DNA of 64,000 bases from Lumbricus rubellus (GCA_945859605.1 OX243827.1:28809641-28873640); one strand, 5' to 3'. Shown: positions 23,501 through 36,418, numbered from the stretch's first letter. Numbers and translations are program-made. The notes: generated by a model from the letters alone, not told the origin.

Positions 23501-24952
23501 CTGTGAAATGGTTCAAAATTGAACCATACGGTGACCCGGTTCATGATGAACCTCCCTACATCTTTGTGGAGGAGAATGAGTTTCTGATTATTGTGTTTTA
23601 TCCAAACTGTTCTGCTAATTGCACTAAGTATCTTGGAGAATACAGATGCGATGGTAGCAACATATACAGCTCTCAGACTGGAAAGATAAAAATCTCTTAC
23701 AGATATGGACTGCAAACAGGTAAAGGCATAGCATGTCTGCGTTTTTATTCTAAAGCTTCTCATTCTATATTTGCCAAAGTTGCTATAAATATTAAATAAT
23801 TACTGTGAATTATAGTTTTTTGCCCCGAGGTATATGTTTAAGGATCTCTAAGAAACTTCATTATTAAAATAGGGAACTGTTTAAAAACTAGTCCAGAATG
23901 GCCCCTCATATTTAATTTATTGCGCGATTACGCTTAGTGATATAAACTTACGAATCATCATTCTGTAAGAATTATCTGAAAGGTCACCGTGGTTTGTAGC
24001 TAATGACTGAGGAAATTTCCACATTCTATATTTCGGTGAATGTCTTTTACAGACAAATTCAGACGGAGCGGATATATGTGGATATCGTGGAAGATAATTC
24101 TAGGAGTAGGAGGAATTGCTGTCGTTTTGTTTCTCTTTGGAATTTTCCTTGGCTTCTTTTCGAATCGTCGTTCTGGAAGTAAGTAGCCTATCCTACTGAA
24201 TTTTATTTTTATTTTCTTGCATTATCAAACAACCAACCACCAGACACTGACATCTGAAATATAAATATTCAGCAGATAGATAACACAGGCTGAAATTTAT
24301 TCATAACTTCTTAAAGCGCACTGTAACACGATTCATTTTATGGGTTACTCTAAGTTGGATGAAAGAAAGTAAACAAAATAGGAGTGTTTAACCACTGAAG
24401 TAAAAATATATTAACGACTAAATCTCATGGAAAGTAGTTTAATAAGCGCTAAAAGTGCTAGTGCCATCTGCGCATTTAAAACTCTTATGCATTGATGGGG
24501 ATTTAAACTGTTTTCTTGGTCGACAATCCAGTCCGCAAACCCATTTTCCACCTCGTCAAACCATGTGGTCAGCCGTTGATAGATTTTGACGAACACGATG
24601 TGATGTTTCTACTACATGTATAATGATTTGTATTTCAGATGTCAGAAAACTTATGAAAAACAGGAAAGTGCCTAATCCCCCTAGTATGCAGGGACATGAA
24701 GGATATGATTCAGATAGCATTCCTCTGGAAGCAATAGGAAGAAATGAAAGATCGTTGCAAAGAGAAAGCAGCACATATGAATACATAGATTATGCTACAT
24801 TTCGTCAGATGTTGGAGGAAAAGGGGCGGACAGGAGGCACAATACCACGCCCGTCTGGTGCACACGCATATACCAGATATGAGTCAATAGATTCCCCGCA
24901 AGAGGAAGCAGTAAGTCGACTTGGACCTAGACTTGATGAAGACGACAATTAG
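17516..24952 (+). CDS. IgR2: L1CAM-like five-Ig receptor with truncated tail
   Basis: Eleven exons: 17516-17582 (signal peptide, MRDIFALLAVVCLCH), 18559-18667, 19377-19762, 20420-20548 (Ig1-Ig2), 20698-20809, 21659-21843 (Ig3), 22327-22467, 22655-22828 (Ig4), 23390-23719 (Ig5), 24053-24178 (transmembrane), 24639-24952 (tail). Joined length is 2073 bases: 690 residues plus TAG. Ig1 shows the L1-family signature YRCFATNRYGTAIS; Ig2 ends in the GNLHFA block; Ig4 ends QCNASNVHGYAF, like L1 Ig4. Fibronectin III repeats are absent. Intron 2 starts with GC (AG|GCAAGT at 18668) instead of GT. The tail stops at a TAG where IgR1 and IgR3 have a Tyr codon, and homologous coding sequence continues beyond it. 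The closest paralogue is IgR3. Type I surface receptor; ligand unknown. Confidence 0.87.
17872..18190 (-). mobile_element. LINE 3'-end remnant (minus strand)
   Basis: On the minus strand this matches the C-terminal and 3'-terminal part of the LINE at 58850-59330, including the block that ends in the AGCGC...TGTA terminus. It is broken by stops and lies in intron 1 of IgR2. Confidence 0.6.
19787..19962 (+). repeat. Unnamed interspersed repeat, copy A
   Basis: About 175 bp with TTTTTAGAACTGCACA at one end and CAACTGC...AAAAAAGCCCTG at the other. The middle carries a CCATGGTAAATT block. Related copies are at 21045-21228 (same strand) and 31869-32036 (opposite strand). The weakly inverted ends suggest a small MITE. 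Confidence 0.55.
21045..21228 (+). repeat. Unnamed interspersed repeat, copy B
   Basis: Shares TTTTTAAAGAATTTTTA..ACTGC, the CCATGGTAAATTG block, TAATCGGA and AGAACTGCACACTAAGAAAGC with copy A. It lies in intron 5 of IgR2. Confidence 0.55.
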
Positions 24953-25327
24953 GCCGACACGAGATGTTCAAATCCTCAGGAAGAATTCACGAATAGTGGG
25001 AAAACTAGGCAAAGACTATTCAACGGTTTGAAATCAGTGCATGAACATTTTCCAAATTCAAATGAGCAATCAGAAGCATTGAAAATATCTTCGGATCTCA
25101 GACGCAAAGACGTACAGTCCTACTTGGAGCTAACTTCGACAGAAAAATCACCCTTAAACCTATATGGATCTTTCTTCGTTCTCAAGTTCCGGGCAGTTAT
25201 AATAATAAATATAATGTCAATGATCAAAACTCGACCAACAGCTAAGACGATAATGCGTGTCCTGTTTTGTTTTATTTCAGGCAATCATGCATATGTATAT
25301 GGCTATGCTCTAATGTTAATTAATTAA
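24953..25327 (+). pseudogene. IgR2 tail coding sequence stranded after the TAG stop
   Basis: The frame continues from the TAG without another stop for over 100 codons. It keeps tail features of the paralogues: DTRCS, NEQSEALK, a LRRKDVQSYLEL block (Y codon at 25121). The second tyrosine of the ITAM-like pair is lost (LNL where IgR1 has YLDL). After about 25165 similarity fades. It would be translated only if the TAG were read through or absent in other alleles. Confidence 0.7.
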
Positions 25328-25496
25328 AACTAGTAGCCTATCTTGCATGATTAACAACAATTAAGAATATAGCCCGGTACGCAATAATTATATAATTTGA
25401 CTATCCACAGTCATGTTAATAGGAGCTTCTTGTGACTTTTCAAATATTCTATCATGACCTCGGTTAAGTAGCATTGAACTGCTCTTAATAAACAAT

Positions 25497-25502
25497 ACTA
25501 CA
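25497..25502 (+). promoter_or_regulatory. Possible IgR2 polyadenylation signal
   Basis: AATAAA lies about 0.54 kb after the TAG, in a stretch resembling the IgR3 3' flank. It is one of several AATAAA words in the spacer, so only a candidate. Confidence 0.3.
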
Positions 25503-26944
25503 GAAATGCTGTGCTTTTCATAAAACACATGCAAGACCTGATGGTGACCAGTTGTTAGACATATTTATAGATTGCAATGATTCTCATGTGGATGCATAAG
25601 TGCAAATAAGAGTAGGCCTCACTTGGAAGACACTGTACATTTTTTCTGACCATTGAAGCTTAAGACACTTACTACGTAAAGACTCACTAGGCTGATGTAA
25701 ACGTTGAAATTTAAAAAAAATTCTTGTGTACGAACATTTTGTTGTCGAGACTCAACTTCGTACGCATCCGTAGTTAAAATCGCCTATATCCGGTGACTCC
25801 CCCGCTTCCTGCGTACGTATTGTATGGACACCGAACATCCAATACACTTTATGGCATAAAGGGTCAAATGAAAAGCAACACAGCTGCTGGGTCGAGAATA
25901 CAATATTTATTAGTCTATATTGCCCTACATGTTGTCTAGCTTACATAGCTCGGTCGGTAGCATATTCACTAAACAAAACAGAAAACGGTGTAGAGCTGCA
26001 TGAATCTATCGGCTAGACTAGGCCTACTATTGAAAGCAGGAATCACTGTCAGTAAAATATCAGTCTTCAACGTCCATGTAGTTGAATGCCGAGAAAGCAA
26101 TGAGAAAATTTAATGCCCAAAAGGAATACGAGTGAGTTTTCACATTTAATTTTATATCCAGCATTCGTTGCACTGCAAGTCCGCAACATCCCTTGACTTT
26201 CGGAAAGAGTCAGCCGAGGATCCGTTCGCGCCATGAGGCAATTGGCTAAACGATTATAACATTTTATAGAAACTGTCTATTTTGGTGAATGAAAGGGCGA
26301 ATAAATTCTGCCAGGTAAGCGGATTAGTTAAACCATAATATTTAGGCTATAACAGGCTACGTCCAACATTTTAATTCATTGCTCTTTCAGTTTGGCTAAG
26401 ATTTCGGTTGTGAACTTCTTCCGACTTAGGCTATTATAGCAGAGTATAACCTATCCTGTCATGCCTAACCGTAACTTCGAGGATTGGAAGGCCTACTTCC
26501 AAAAAATGGCCAATGATCGTAAGCAAGTTGCATCTGTGTAAATTCGTCGTTAAAGTTTTGAAGATTATCCCTCCTAATATTAGATATCAGTTCGATCTGT
26601 TTTTACCTAAAGGAATATAATTAGCAATAATGCAGATATTTGGTGTAGGCCTACCTACTAATATTACGCAACTAAACAGACATCGTTGATGAACAAAAAA
26701 TAACATACACTTAATATGTGCACGCGAGCGGCAAAATTGTATTCCATGTGCATTGTAGTTAGGCTCATTTGGATAAGCCTACATGTATAATTTGTATAGG
26801 CCTACATTCGCACACTTTGTTTTAACATTCATATCGGCATTCATTCATTATGCATGTGCATCCATGAATGACAATAGCAGTTTCGGCATAATTATGTAGT
26901 GTACTGTGTACGCGCATAATTAATTAATGCGTATAATAATTTAT

Positions 26945-27290
26945 TATTCACCTGGTCACCTGGTACCGTCAGCTTCTGGAGCTCTGGCGAAAGCCCTGAT
27001 GTATACTCTCCAATGTCTCCTCTCTCTAGTCGCCTCTCTTAGTTCCTCCAGTCTCATGACAGACTTTTCCTGTACTTCATCCAACCATTTCTTCCTTGGT
27101 CTTCCGCATCTTCTCCTTCCCTCACCGCATGCCGTCATCAGCTCCTTTTCCAGACCGTTAGATCTCATCACATGACCAAAGTAGCTCAATTTCCTCCAAG
27201 TTGCTGTTTGCTGCAGTGTCTCCTCCCTCTCTATTCCGAGCTCCTCACGCATCGATTCGTTAGTTCTCTTCTCCGTCCATAATAATTTTA
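26945..27290 (-). mobile_element. LINE ORF2 C-terminal fragment (minus strand)
   Basis: The minus-strand frame includes LSYFGHVMRSNGLEKEL and CGRPRKKWLDEVQE, the conserved C-terminal GHV...GRPR-x-W signature of LINE reverse-transcriptase proteins. Related plus-strand fragments are at 31530-31775 and 59525-59690. Confidence 0.75.
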
Positions 27291-27789
27291 TTATTATGAG
27301 CCTGAAATAGGCTAGTATAGGGCCTAGAGAGATATCTATACACAAACAAACGAGTCAACATAATATTTAGCAGGTACGATTGCCTATGGACATCAAGCAT
27401 AGGCCTACTCAGATGCCTAAGTAGGCTTATGTTATTTTTGACATCCTAATAAATAATTAATTATTGTTCACAAATTCATCATTTTTCATTGGGGCAAGAA
27501 CATGCGGCCTTATTATGTGTGAACTCATGATTTTTGTCTCCACGAGGTGTTATAATTAGCCTACAGTGGGAACGGATGATTAATGACAGCATCACCAGAA
27601 AAGAAAAATCGTATCCTGTTATTATTAGTGTTTTCGCGTCAGCTTGCATCGAGTGGGCGACAGCAATATTATTGTAATCAGTCGTGTAACTCTTGACGAG
27701 GATATTGCAAACATTACAAGTTGAGGTATATTTTACATTAACTTTCATTACGATCAATCTATTTATCTGCGTGATTTATATACCGCGTC

Positions 27790-28115
27790 TGATTCTCACC
27801 TCTATTGCATCAACCGCAAACTTGCGGGACTGGTAGGCCTATCTCAGATCTGGAACTCAACAGGTTTTGCTACTTCCAAAGATTATCTGGTTCAATTTGT
27901 GCATGTTCTCAATCGAATTCCTCCGTGGTGGGTTCATCTATCTGGAATGGCTTCCTTGCGGCTCTCCACTCGTTTTCCCCGTGACTCTGCAAGATCCTTC
28001 TATCGTCTACTCAAGCTTTTGATTTTCAACCAGGCCTGTATTGGGAGAACCTCTTAGGAGTGATCTTAAAGAGCGCTATATAAATTTATGTGATTGATTG
28101 ATTAAAAGCGCAGAA
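27790..28115 (+). mobile_element. LINE 3'-end remnant
   Basis: Decayed coding and 3' terminal part of a LINE ending in AAAGAGCGCTATATAAATTTATG and a short GATT-rich tail, matching the other 3' ends in this window. It lies just upstream of the IgR3 first exon. Confidence 0.55.
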
Positions 28116-28198
28116 ATGTTGTCTTAAATATAAATATATTAGGCTATAATTATATACAAAGAAAAACTTGTTTGACTGTGCAGATGAGAACCTGCGAA

Positions 28199-28948
28199 AT
28201 GAGACTCATTTTTTGTCTGCTCAACGTGGCTCTCCTTTGTTGCATCATCTCTACTCAAACAGATGGTAGGTCATCTGAACACATCGAACAATGCGGTTTA
28301 GGGATATAATTATTGTCGTAACATACTGAGACATACTGAGACGATAGCGAAGGACGCGAGATCGCTTCTGCTAGCCTCCTAAAATGTTGACTCAACCCAA
28401 GGGCGGATCCAGGGGGGGGGCAATCCGGCCATGGACCCCCCATTTAGAAATGCCCATGTATCGTGTATTTGGTTTCAGTGGCTGCTGAAATGGTATGATT
28501 TTCCAAAAATTTGACCGGGTGACAAAAAAAAGGTCATCAACTTTTTTGGCGGAAAAAATGGTATGGTTTTCCCGAATTTTTCCCCCGGATAACTAAAAAA
28601 AAGGTCATCAACTTTTTTGGCGGAAGAAATGGTATGGTTTCCCCGAATTTTGGCCGGATGACTAAAAAAAAGAAAAAAAAGGTCATTGACTTTTTTGGCG
28701 GATGCGATTTTTTTTCCAGAGCCAAGGTCTCAAGAAATTTTTGGCCCCCCCCATCCAAAGTTTCTGTATCCGCCCTTGAAGTCTCAACCTAACTAATGGA
28801 AGATTTCATTGGTAAAACGAGCAGTAGGCCTACGACGTTAAGGACGTCTTGCGTGGTTGTCAGACATTTGAGCCGACTCCTTTAATATCTGGTGACTGTT
28901 CGCTTTTACTTCTTCTTTATTTCTCTTCTTCCTCTTCCACGTCTTCTT

Positions 28949-28979
<31 letters not shown>

Positions 28980-31900
28980 TTTTTATTCTTATTTTTTAGA
29001 TAATTTTTTATATTTGTATTATTAATTTATTATTTTATTATTATTATCATCAGGCCCTATTATTCATTTAAAAAAATCTTCTTCGGGTTCTCTGTCTATA
29101 GACGTTCGAATCCCGAAGGTGGCTATTCAGAGATTCAAAATTTCGGGCTAACACGGTCCGTCCACGGGGCCTAACAGTGGCGGATTTAGGTTTTATTGCA
29201 TGGGGGGTCGAGGAAAATTTCAAGAGGGCGCCTGTACTTACATAGTTAAAAACAGTTAACTAATTATAACTCATCCGATTTAGCCGACTACATCAAACAA
29301 TATCAATAATCTAAAACATAAACTTTTTAAATTTGTGAGCTTGACTACTTATAATACTTGAGTTAGGCCTACATAAATTTATGTTTAGGCCTATAAATAA
29401 ATAAAAATATTAATGTTTTTTTATTGGGTATTGATCCAGATAAACGTGTATTTTAAAATGCACGTTTACCTTGATCCAAGCTTTACGCAGAAACTTGTTA
29501 GTTTAAACCTATATAAATTACTTTGTGCGTGATTTCAATCATTTCATTTAAGCAAAACGATATATTACGTATATAATTGATTCAAAGTCGTTGTTCTCAG
29601 CAAGACTGTGTTGAATTGAAATTAATGCCAAACCAGATAGACGTTCGTTTTTCATTGTCGATTGCAAATTAATAACTTTTGATAATCTTCAATTTACTTA
29701 AACTTCTTTTAGCACTGAATCAGCAGATGTAACAGGAAGAGTCAAGTGAATTTTATATAGTATTGACAAATTTTGGAGTCCTGGTGCCATCTGTTCTTTT
29801 TGTAGTGGAGGGGTGGGAAGAGAAGGGGAGGGGAGGGGCGGGAGGGGTCGGGAGGGGACGGGAGGGAGAGGGGAGGGGAAAGGGAGGGAAAAGGGAGGAA
29901 AAAGAGAGGGGAGGGAGAGGGAAGGTGGAGGGAGGGATGAATGGTTGGATGCTCTTTTCAGCCACAGCAACGCGTGGCCGGGTACGCTAGTTTATTTAAT
30001 ATAAATTTGTATGACGGCAAGTTGAAATTTTTATATAGTCTAGCCTACGCAATGCGGTAATGGGCCATAGCAATAAATAAAAATAAGTAATAACCGCCAT
30101 ATAAATAAATAAAACATAAGTAATTCTGTGATGAGTGTTAAATTCATGATGTGATTGCGTAAAATAATAAACAATTATAATATAATTAACTGGTAAAAGT
30201 ATGAGAATTTAGTTTCCATGAAGGGCATTTTAGGTTTAAGTAATAAGCATGGGTTGGGCCCGAGGGGGCGCCGTTTTTCACCCCACAGGGGCACGGGGGG
30301 GCGACCAGACCCCCCGGGCCTGGACTAAATCCGCCACTGGGACCTAAACGGCGTGGCGTCCATTCAAACGGGCGAGCGGTGGTGAAGGATCTCACCCTCA
30401 GGGTCGACTGCCACCACTATATAAAAATTCGATTACATTTACATTTCTAATGTAGACCAATCCAGTTTTTTTATTCTCTTTTCTCATGGTTCATATTTCT
30501 GAACCATTCAGCACCATGATACTCCATACCAGTGACTGTATCAACCGTAGCTTCAAATTTTGGCTAATTTTCCATCTAATTGTTGTTCTTTTCTCTTCGT
30601 GAAAGCCTCTTTTCGTATTGCTATAGGTCTAGGCTACTTCTTTTTATTTCTCTATGGCATTTGAAGTCTTGTTCCCAAATGACAGAATTCCTTCGTTAAT
30701 TTGTTCTAGGCCTGTTTGTGGTCATTGTAATATTTATAATTCGGGTTTCAGTTTTAAATTAAACGACGATAATGACTTTGGTCTTTGGGTATGTCAGGAT
30801 TTCCCTAGACTAGATTTAAGCTTAGTCGGTGTTTCCGTGGATTAGTGCTTGGTTCGTTGTTAGCCTAGTAGTAGGGTATAGTAGCCTAGTTGTTCTTTGC
30901 CGACTCACATATTTTGGTGTGATGTGAGATCGGTCGGAAAGAGTTTAAAAGTAACCGACAACATCACAATTATTCGAAATGATGCAATGTTTCAGTTCGA
31001 CTGCCACCATATATAATCCGAAATCCGAAAAGAATGAACTTGGTATACGATTTTCTTAGTGACCATGTGATATTGGAATGCGATGCCAATGGAACGCCAG
31101 CTGTTAGGCAAGTTAATAGATTTATTCAGCAGCGGATTAAGCATGGACTAGAAGAAGCTACAACTTATTATGGCGCCACAATCTGCATGAAATAGGCATT
31201 TTTGTAGCCTACATAACAGGCCTATTATAGGGGAGGTAACACTGTATGCATTATAGTTCTAGACCTATAAAAAATAAGCCTACCGAACACCCCATAGGCT
31301 TGTTAATAACCTCTTATTTATTACGGAAATTCCATTTAAGTATTATTTCCCCGGTAGGCCTACATTTTATTACACTAGAATAAATGACTGAGCTAAAACT
31401 AACCAAATACTAAAATTAATGATGAAAATGCTATAAACAATGAATTCATTTGTAAATAATTTGAATTTGTAACTTCAAATACCTTGCTAATCATTCATTT
31501 TATTAATAGATGAGTTGTTACAACAAACAGTGCTAAGAAGAAAGTTGGGTTTCCTTGGTCAATGGTCATGTTATGCGCTCAAATAAACTGGAAAAAGATA
31601 TGCTGTGAGGGAAGGTGAAAACAAGAGCGGCCAAGGAAAAGGTGGTTGGACGAGGTTCAAGAAACAACAGGAATGAATGTGGAAGAACCAGGGAAGCGAC
31701 ATCAGAAAAAAGAAATGGAGACGGCTTGTCATGACGGTCGCTAGAGTTCAAGAAACTCACAGCACAAGGTGACAAGGTGATATGTTTTCAGGTGTAATTC
31801 TTTTAGATCAAGCTTTGATCTGTTTACCTTAGGATATCGCCAAGTCTGTATAAATACGACACTACATTCAGGGCTTTTTAACGTGCAGTTGTACCGTACA

Positions 31901-34900
31901 TACAACGGGCAGTTATATAGCCTATAGGCACTTCTGTACAGTTGAAACTAGCAAAAATGTCATTGTTCTCCGATTGGAAGCAATTGACCATGGATGATGG
32001 AAAAGGAAAGAAGGAGTTGTGCAGTTCTAAAAATAGTGTAAACAGTCTTGACCGAATTCATGTTTTCAAGTTGCCACGGATTTGGATTGAATATTTTTAC
32101 AGACAGTAGGCCGACCCTCTCGGGACTATCATTTCGATCATCACAGTGATTGTAATTTGAAACTTATGTAGGCCTAGCACTAAGTCTTGTCAACGAATCA
32201 TCATTTTAGCCTATCGGGAGTTAAATTAACGTGACTATAAACTAAAATATACCCGCTTGCTAAGTTGAAAAAAGTTATTTTTTGTGAGAGATCATGTGCT
32301 CTTCCTCCGAAAATTTAACTGTTTTTCTTGAAACAGTCTATTATAAGAAAGAAAAATCCTTCTGATTTTGTTAGCAGGTATGAATGGAGAAGAAACGGTC
32401 ACGAATTCGACGCAAAATATTATCTCATCCGTAAAGGATCTACATTGAGAATGCCCCCACATTATCCAGGTCACTATCAGTGCCTTGCAAGGAATCGATA
32501 TGGCACAGCCCTATCTGACATCGCAGAGATCAGATTATGCTACAACCCATTGGCAGACCGTCCACATGTCTATCGGAAAACCGTTGTCGAGGGAATGCCA
32601 TTTCACATCGACGGTGATCGGGAAAGTATTTGCCCAGGCTTTTCGTTCAACTGGGCCCGGGGTGAGATGTTCACGCCTCAGTCTCAACTGTCATTTTCGA
32701 AGAGGATTCAAATGGCTGAGAATGGTCAGGCTGCACACAATCCATGACTTATATGCATTGTGAAATTAATTGTTTCAAAATGTAGTCTGATAATATAATT
32801 TTTAAAGTCACGTTTGCAAGTAGCCTATTCTCCTACAGAGCCTAGCTCGAACTTAGATTTTTAAACGACAGTAGACAAACCAATCCCCCTATTTTTGCTT
32901 TGTTTGCATACTGTAAGAAATCTTCATCGGTGATTGCCTAGTCTACCCGATCGCTTGTGGCAATATGCCGTAGTTTAACCGCATCGTGGAGGGTTCACGG
33001 CTTCTAGATTGGTCACGTGATATGCCCGAACGATTGGCTTTGGACGGAAGACGTTCTGCAAGTAGCCTAGTATTCTACTACGTTTTAATTTGATTTTCAA
33101 CATTGAAAGTCTTCCCATCTGCTTTTTTCAGGAGATCTTCACTTTGCTTATGTTCTTCCTGAAGATGATCTTGGTGGGAAAACGTACATTTGCCTAACGC
33201 ATAATATCTTGAGTATGCAGAGAACTGGATGCAATATTCAACTTACGGTGGAAAGAAGTAAGGAGATATAGTAATACATCAGAACAAACTAGCCAACTAC
33301 GGACTTTTAATTGAGGCATTTTCATTGAACATTTACTGTGGCTAATAAATACTTTTCAAACGATTTTAATGGTTCTATTGTTATTTTACAGATCCAGAAG
33401 TCAACAGCAGCGAGTTTGCTCCATCTCTAGCATTTTCGTCTGAATCAGAAACAGTTTCTTTTGTTGGAGGAAACGTGACCCTCCGATGCTTCTTCTACGG
33501 ATAGTAAGTCTAAGCCGAAAAGCAACATCTTTAAGCAAGTAGCCTATGGCCAAAGTCCAAAAATGGCTTTATTCTACATTTTACACAAGACAGTGTACGT
33601 GTGCATGTCTGTATTTGTTCAAGTATAATAGCATGCTGTATGTACAATGCCTTTGATGGAGACTTACAACGTATCGTGTTAAGTAGCTGTACAAAGTGTA
33701 CAGTGTACATACATCTGTTATGCATATTGCAAAGTCTACCTACATACGCATGATCTCGCCCTCTCATAATATTATTCACATGTGTATAAGTATAATAGGC
33801 ATGCTTGCATGAATGATCTCATAATAAAAATAATAAAAATAATGAAATTTTTATGCCAATTCCCTCGCAAATAATTACCTTAATTATAAGCCATTTGCCT
33901 ACAGTGCTGTTAGTAACGCGGAGAGTGGGCTACAGACGGGTGCAAGGCCTGCAGGCTGTCACTGAGAGACTCTGGGCAAGTCCAACTATTAACCATAATT
34001 GTTTATTGGCACCAGTGTCTCGTCTTGCTAGCGTTCCTGTTCAAAACGTCGCAACCAGGGCAACGTGAAACGCAGTTAATTCTAATTCTGATGTAGGCCC
34101 TACTGTAGCCTAACACGAAAACATGAGATTCAGTCCACAGTTGAGGCGGATCAAAATTGCGCTCTCTTCGATGGTTAGTTAAAATAGCTTGTGCAAGAAC
34201 TAACAGATTCCGCAAAATTCGCCTTTTCCAAATTATGATATATTGGCTTCATCGAAAATTAAGATCGATTTTGATCAGGTTTACTTGGTGCCCTTCATGT
34301 AGATATTTCACAGTAGGCTTAAATGCTATTTTTAAATTGAGATTTATATAGGGCATAAGTATGTGAAGAGCTTTCGAATAAACTCCAAGAAAAATTAAGT
34401 GCAGAATGAAATCTGTCAGCAGTGTTTACATTAGGCCTATATGTAAGAATTTTAGGAGATGTTGGCTGTTTCCCAAAATTGTCTGTTTATTTAGCCCAGA
34501 TATAAATATCTCCTGGATAGGACCGATGAATCCATTTCCCACTGAGAAACTCTCACTGGTAAATTTTGAAACACAGCTCCAAATAAGCAACATCACAGTA
34601 TCGGACGAAGGAGAGTACAAGTGCACCGGCACAAACACTGCAGGAAATAACACACGTAGTATTCAGCTACGTGTCGAAGGTCGGACATCTAGAAAAATTG
34701 TATCTGTGAATGAATATACAATTATACATGTAACATCATCAGCAGCAGCAGCATCATCGTCGTCGTCGTCGTCATCATCATCATCATCATCATCACCATC
34801 TTCATTATTATTATTATTATCAGAGGTGTAAGTAAGGCATGGATTTCTGATTTTCTTCACAACAGATCACAACATGTTTATTTTAAAGGTCATTTATCTG

Positions 34901-36245
34901 TTGGTAAACCCATCAGTTGTGGCGTACCTCAGGGTTCAATTCTGGGGCCATTATTATTTCTAATATATGTAAATAACCTGACGACTACTTCCAAAGTGTT
35001 TCACTATATATTGTTTGCTGATGACACGAATGCCTTTATATCTGATAAGTCAATAGAATCATTGTTTGAAAGAGCTAATCATGAGCTCATCACCATTTCT
35101 TCCTGGTTTAGAGCTAACAAATTATCGCTTAATATTGATAAAACAAACTTTATTCTTTTTGGATCCCGCCGTAAACTAACGCCAGTGTGTGATTACAGAT
35201 TGACAATGGATGGTCAAATGATTATGCCGACTGAATCGTGTAAATTTTTAGGTGTGTATCTGGACCAGCACCTCACCTGGAAAGAACACATTAAGCAGAT
35301 ATCTAAAAAAATAGCAAAAAATATTAGCGTGCTATCAAGAATCCGTCACTGTCTCTCTCAAGCTACATTACAAGGCTTATACTATTCCTTAATTTTTCCA
35401 TACTTGTCATATTGTAACATTTGCTGGGCCTCAACTTATAGTTTTTATTTAAAAAAATTGGAGAGTTTGCAAAAACGTACCATTCGAACTATTTTCTTAT
35501 TATGCTGGTCTGTCAGTACCAAACCAATTTTTCGAACCTATAACATACTACGATTATCAGATATATATAAGTTTCAAATCAGTTTGTTCATGTTTCGCTA
35601 TCATCACAAATTGTTGCCTAGGACATTTGATGGTTATTTTTGTCAGGGAATTGCTGTACATAACCATTTCACTAGAACTCTGTTACACTACCGCACCGAT
35701 GTTGCACATACTAGGATGAAATTATTTTCGATTAAATGTTCTGGCCCTATGATATGGAATAACCTCCCAAAATATATTACACTTATACCCACCATTAACA
35801 TGTTTAAGAAAAAATTAAAAGACTGTTTAATCTCTGTTTACTAGATTTAAACAATTGGTCATAATTTGTTTTTTTCTTGTTTTTTGTTTTGTTTTGAAAT
35901 CTGTGTGTCATTTCATTTCAGTTTACTTTTGTTTCATGTGTAAGATGTTGTGCTTTGCACTGTTTTTTTTACAATAGCCAAATGTTATTGAGAAAGGAAG
36001 GGTCAATCCAGCCTCAGCGGGTCCATACGACCTTTTTGGATTGACCCTTTGACTTATGCACCGATCACTCGAAAGTCATTGAATTTGTACTGATTACTGC
36101 TCTTTTGTACGTGTTTGATGCTTTGTCAATAAACGGCTTACTTATTATCATCATCAATATTACTATTATTATTACCACTACTGCTACTACTACTACAATT
36201 TTAATTTTCATCTTTTATACCACTCAAGCTTAAAACTAAAGTAAA

Positions 36246-36295
<50 letters not shown>

Positions 36296-36378
36296 TGAAT
36301 GATAAATTGATCATTATTGTTATTAAAAACATATTTACCACTTTCAATAATTTATGTGATTATAATTATGATAAAATA

Positions 36379-36418
<40 letters not shown>

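Larger units (their letters stand above)
25328..28198. other. Spacer IgR2-IgR3
   Basis: No supported gene. The start probably holds the IgR2 3' UTR; sequence around 25460-25530 resembles the region downstream of the IgR3 tail (about 40340-40410). LINE fragments lie at 26945-27290 and 27790-28115. The rest is AT-rich with many TAGGCCTA words. Confidence 0.5.

Noticed and set aside
27479..27757. Minus-strand 92-residue ORF in the IgR2-IgR3 spacer
   Set aside because: No recognisable domain, no signal or splice context, composition like the flanking AT-rich DNA.
28486..28703. CRISPR-like array (three regularly spaced repeats)
   Set aside because: The repeats are imperfect, without distinct spacers, inside a hAT-like MITE in an animal genome.
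29763..30004. Gly/Arg/Glu-rich and Pro/Ser-rich ORFs
   Set aside because: Low-complexity translation of a G-rich tract on both strands.
30654..30845. Plus-strand 63-residue ORF with a CxxC-like pair
   Set aside because: Short, isolated and in IgR3 intron 1; possibly a transposon scrap but no family could be named.
34663..34860. Minus-strand poly-Asp ORF
   Set aside because: Translation of the TCA/TCG microsatellite next to the LINE.
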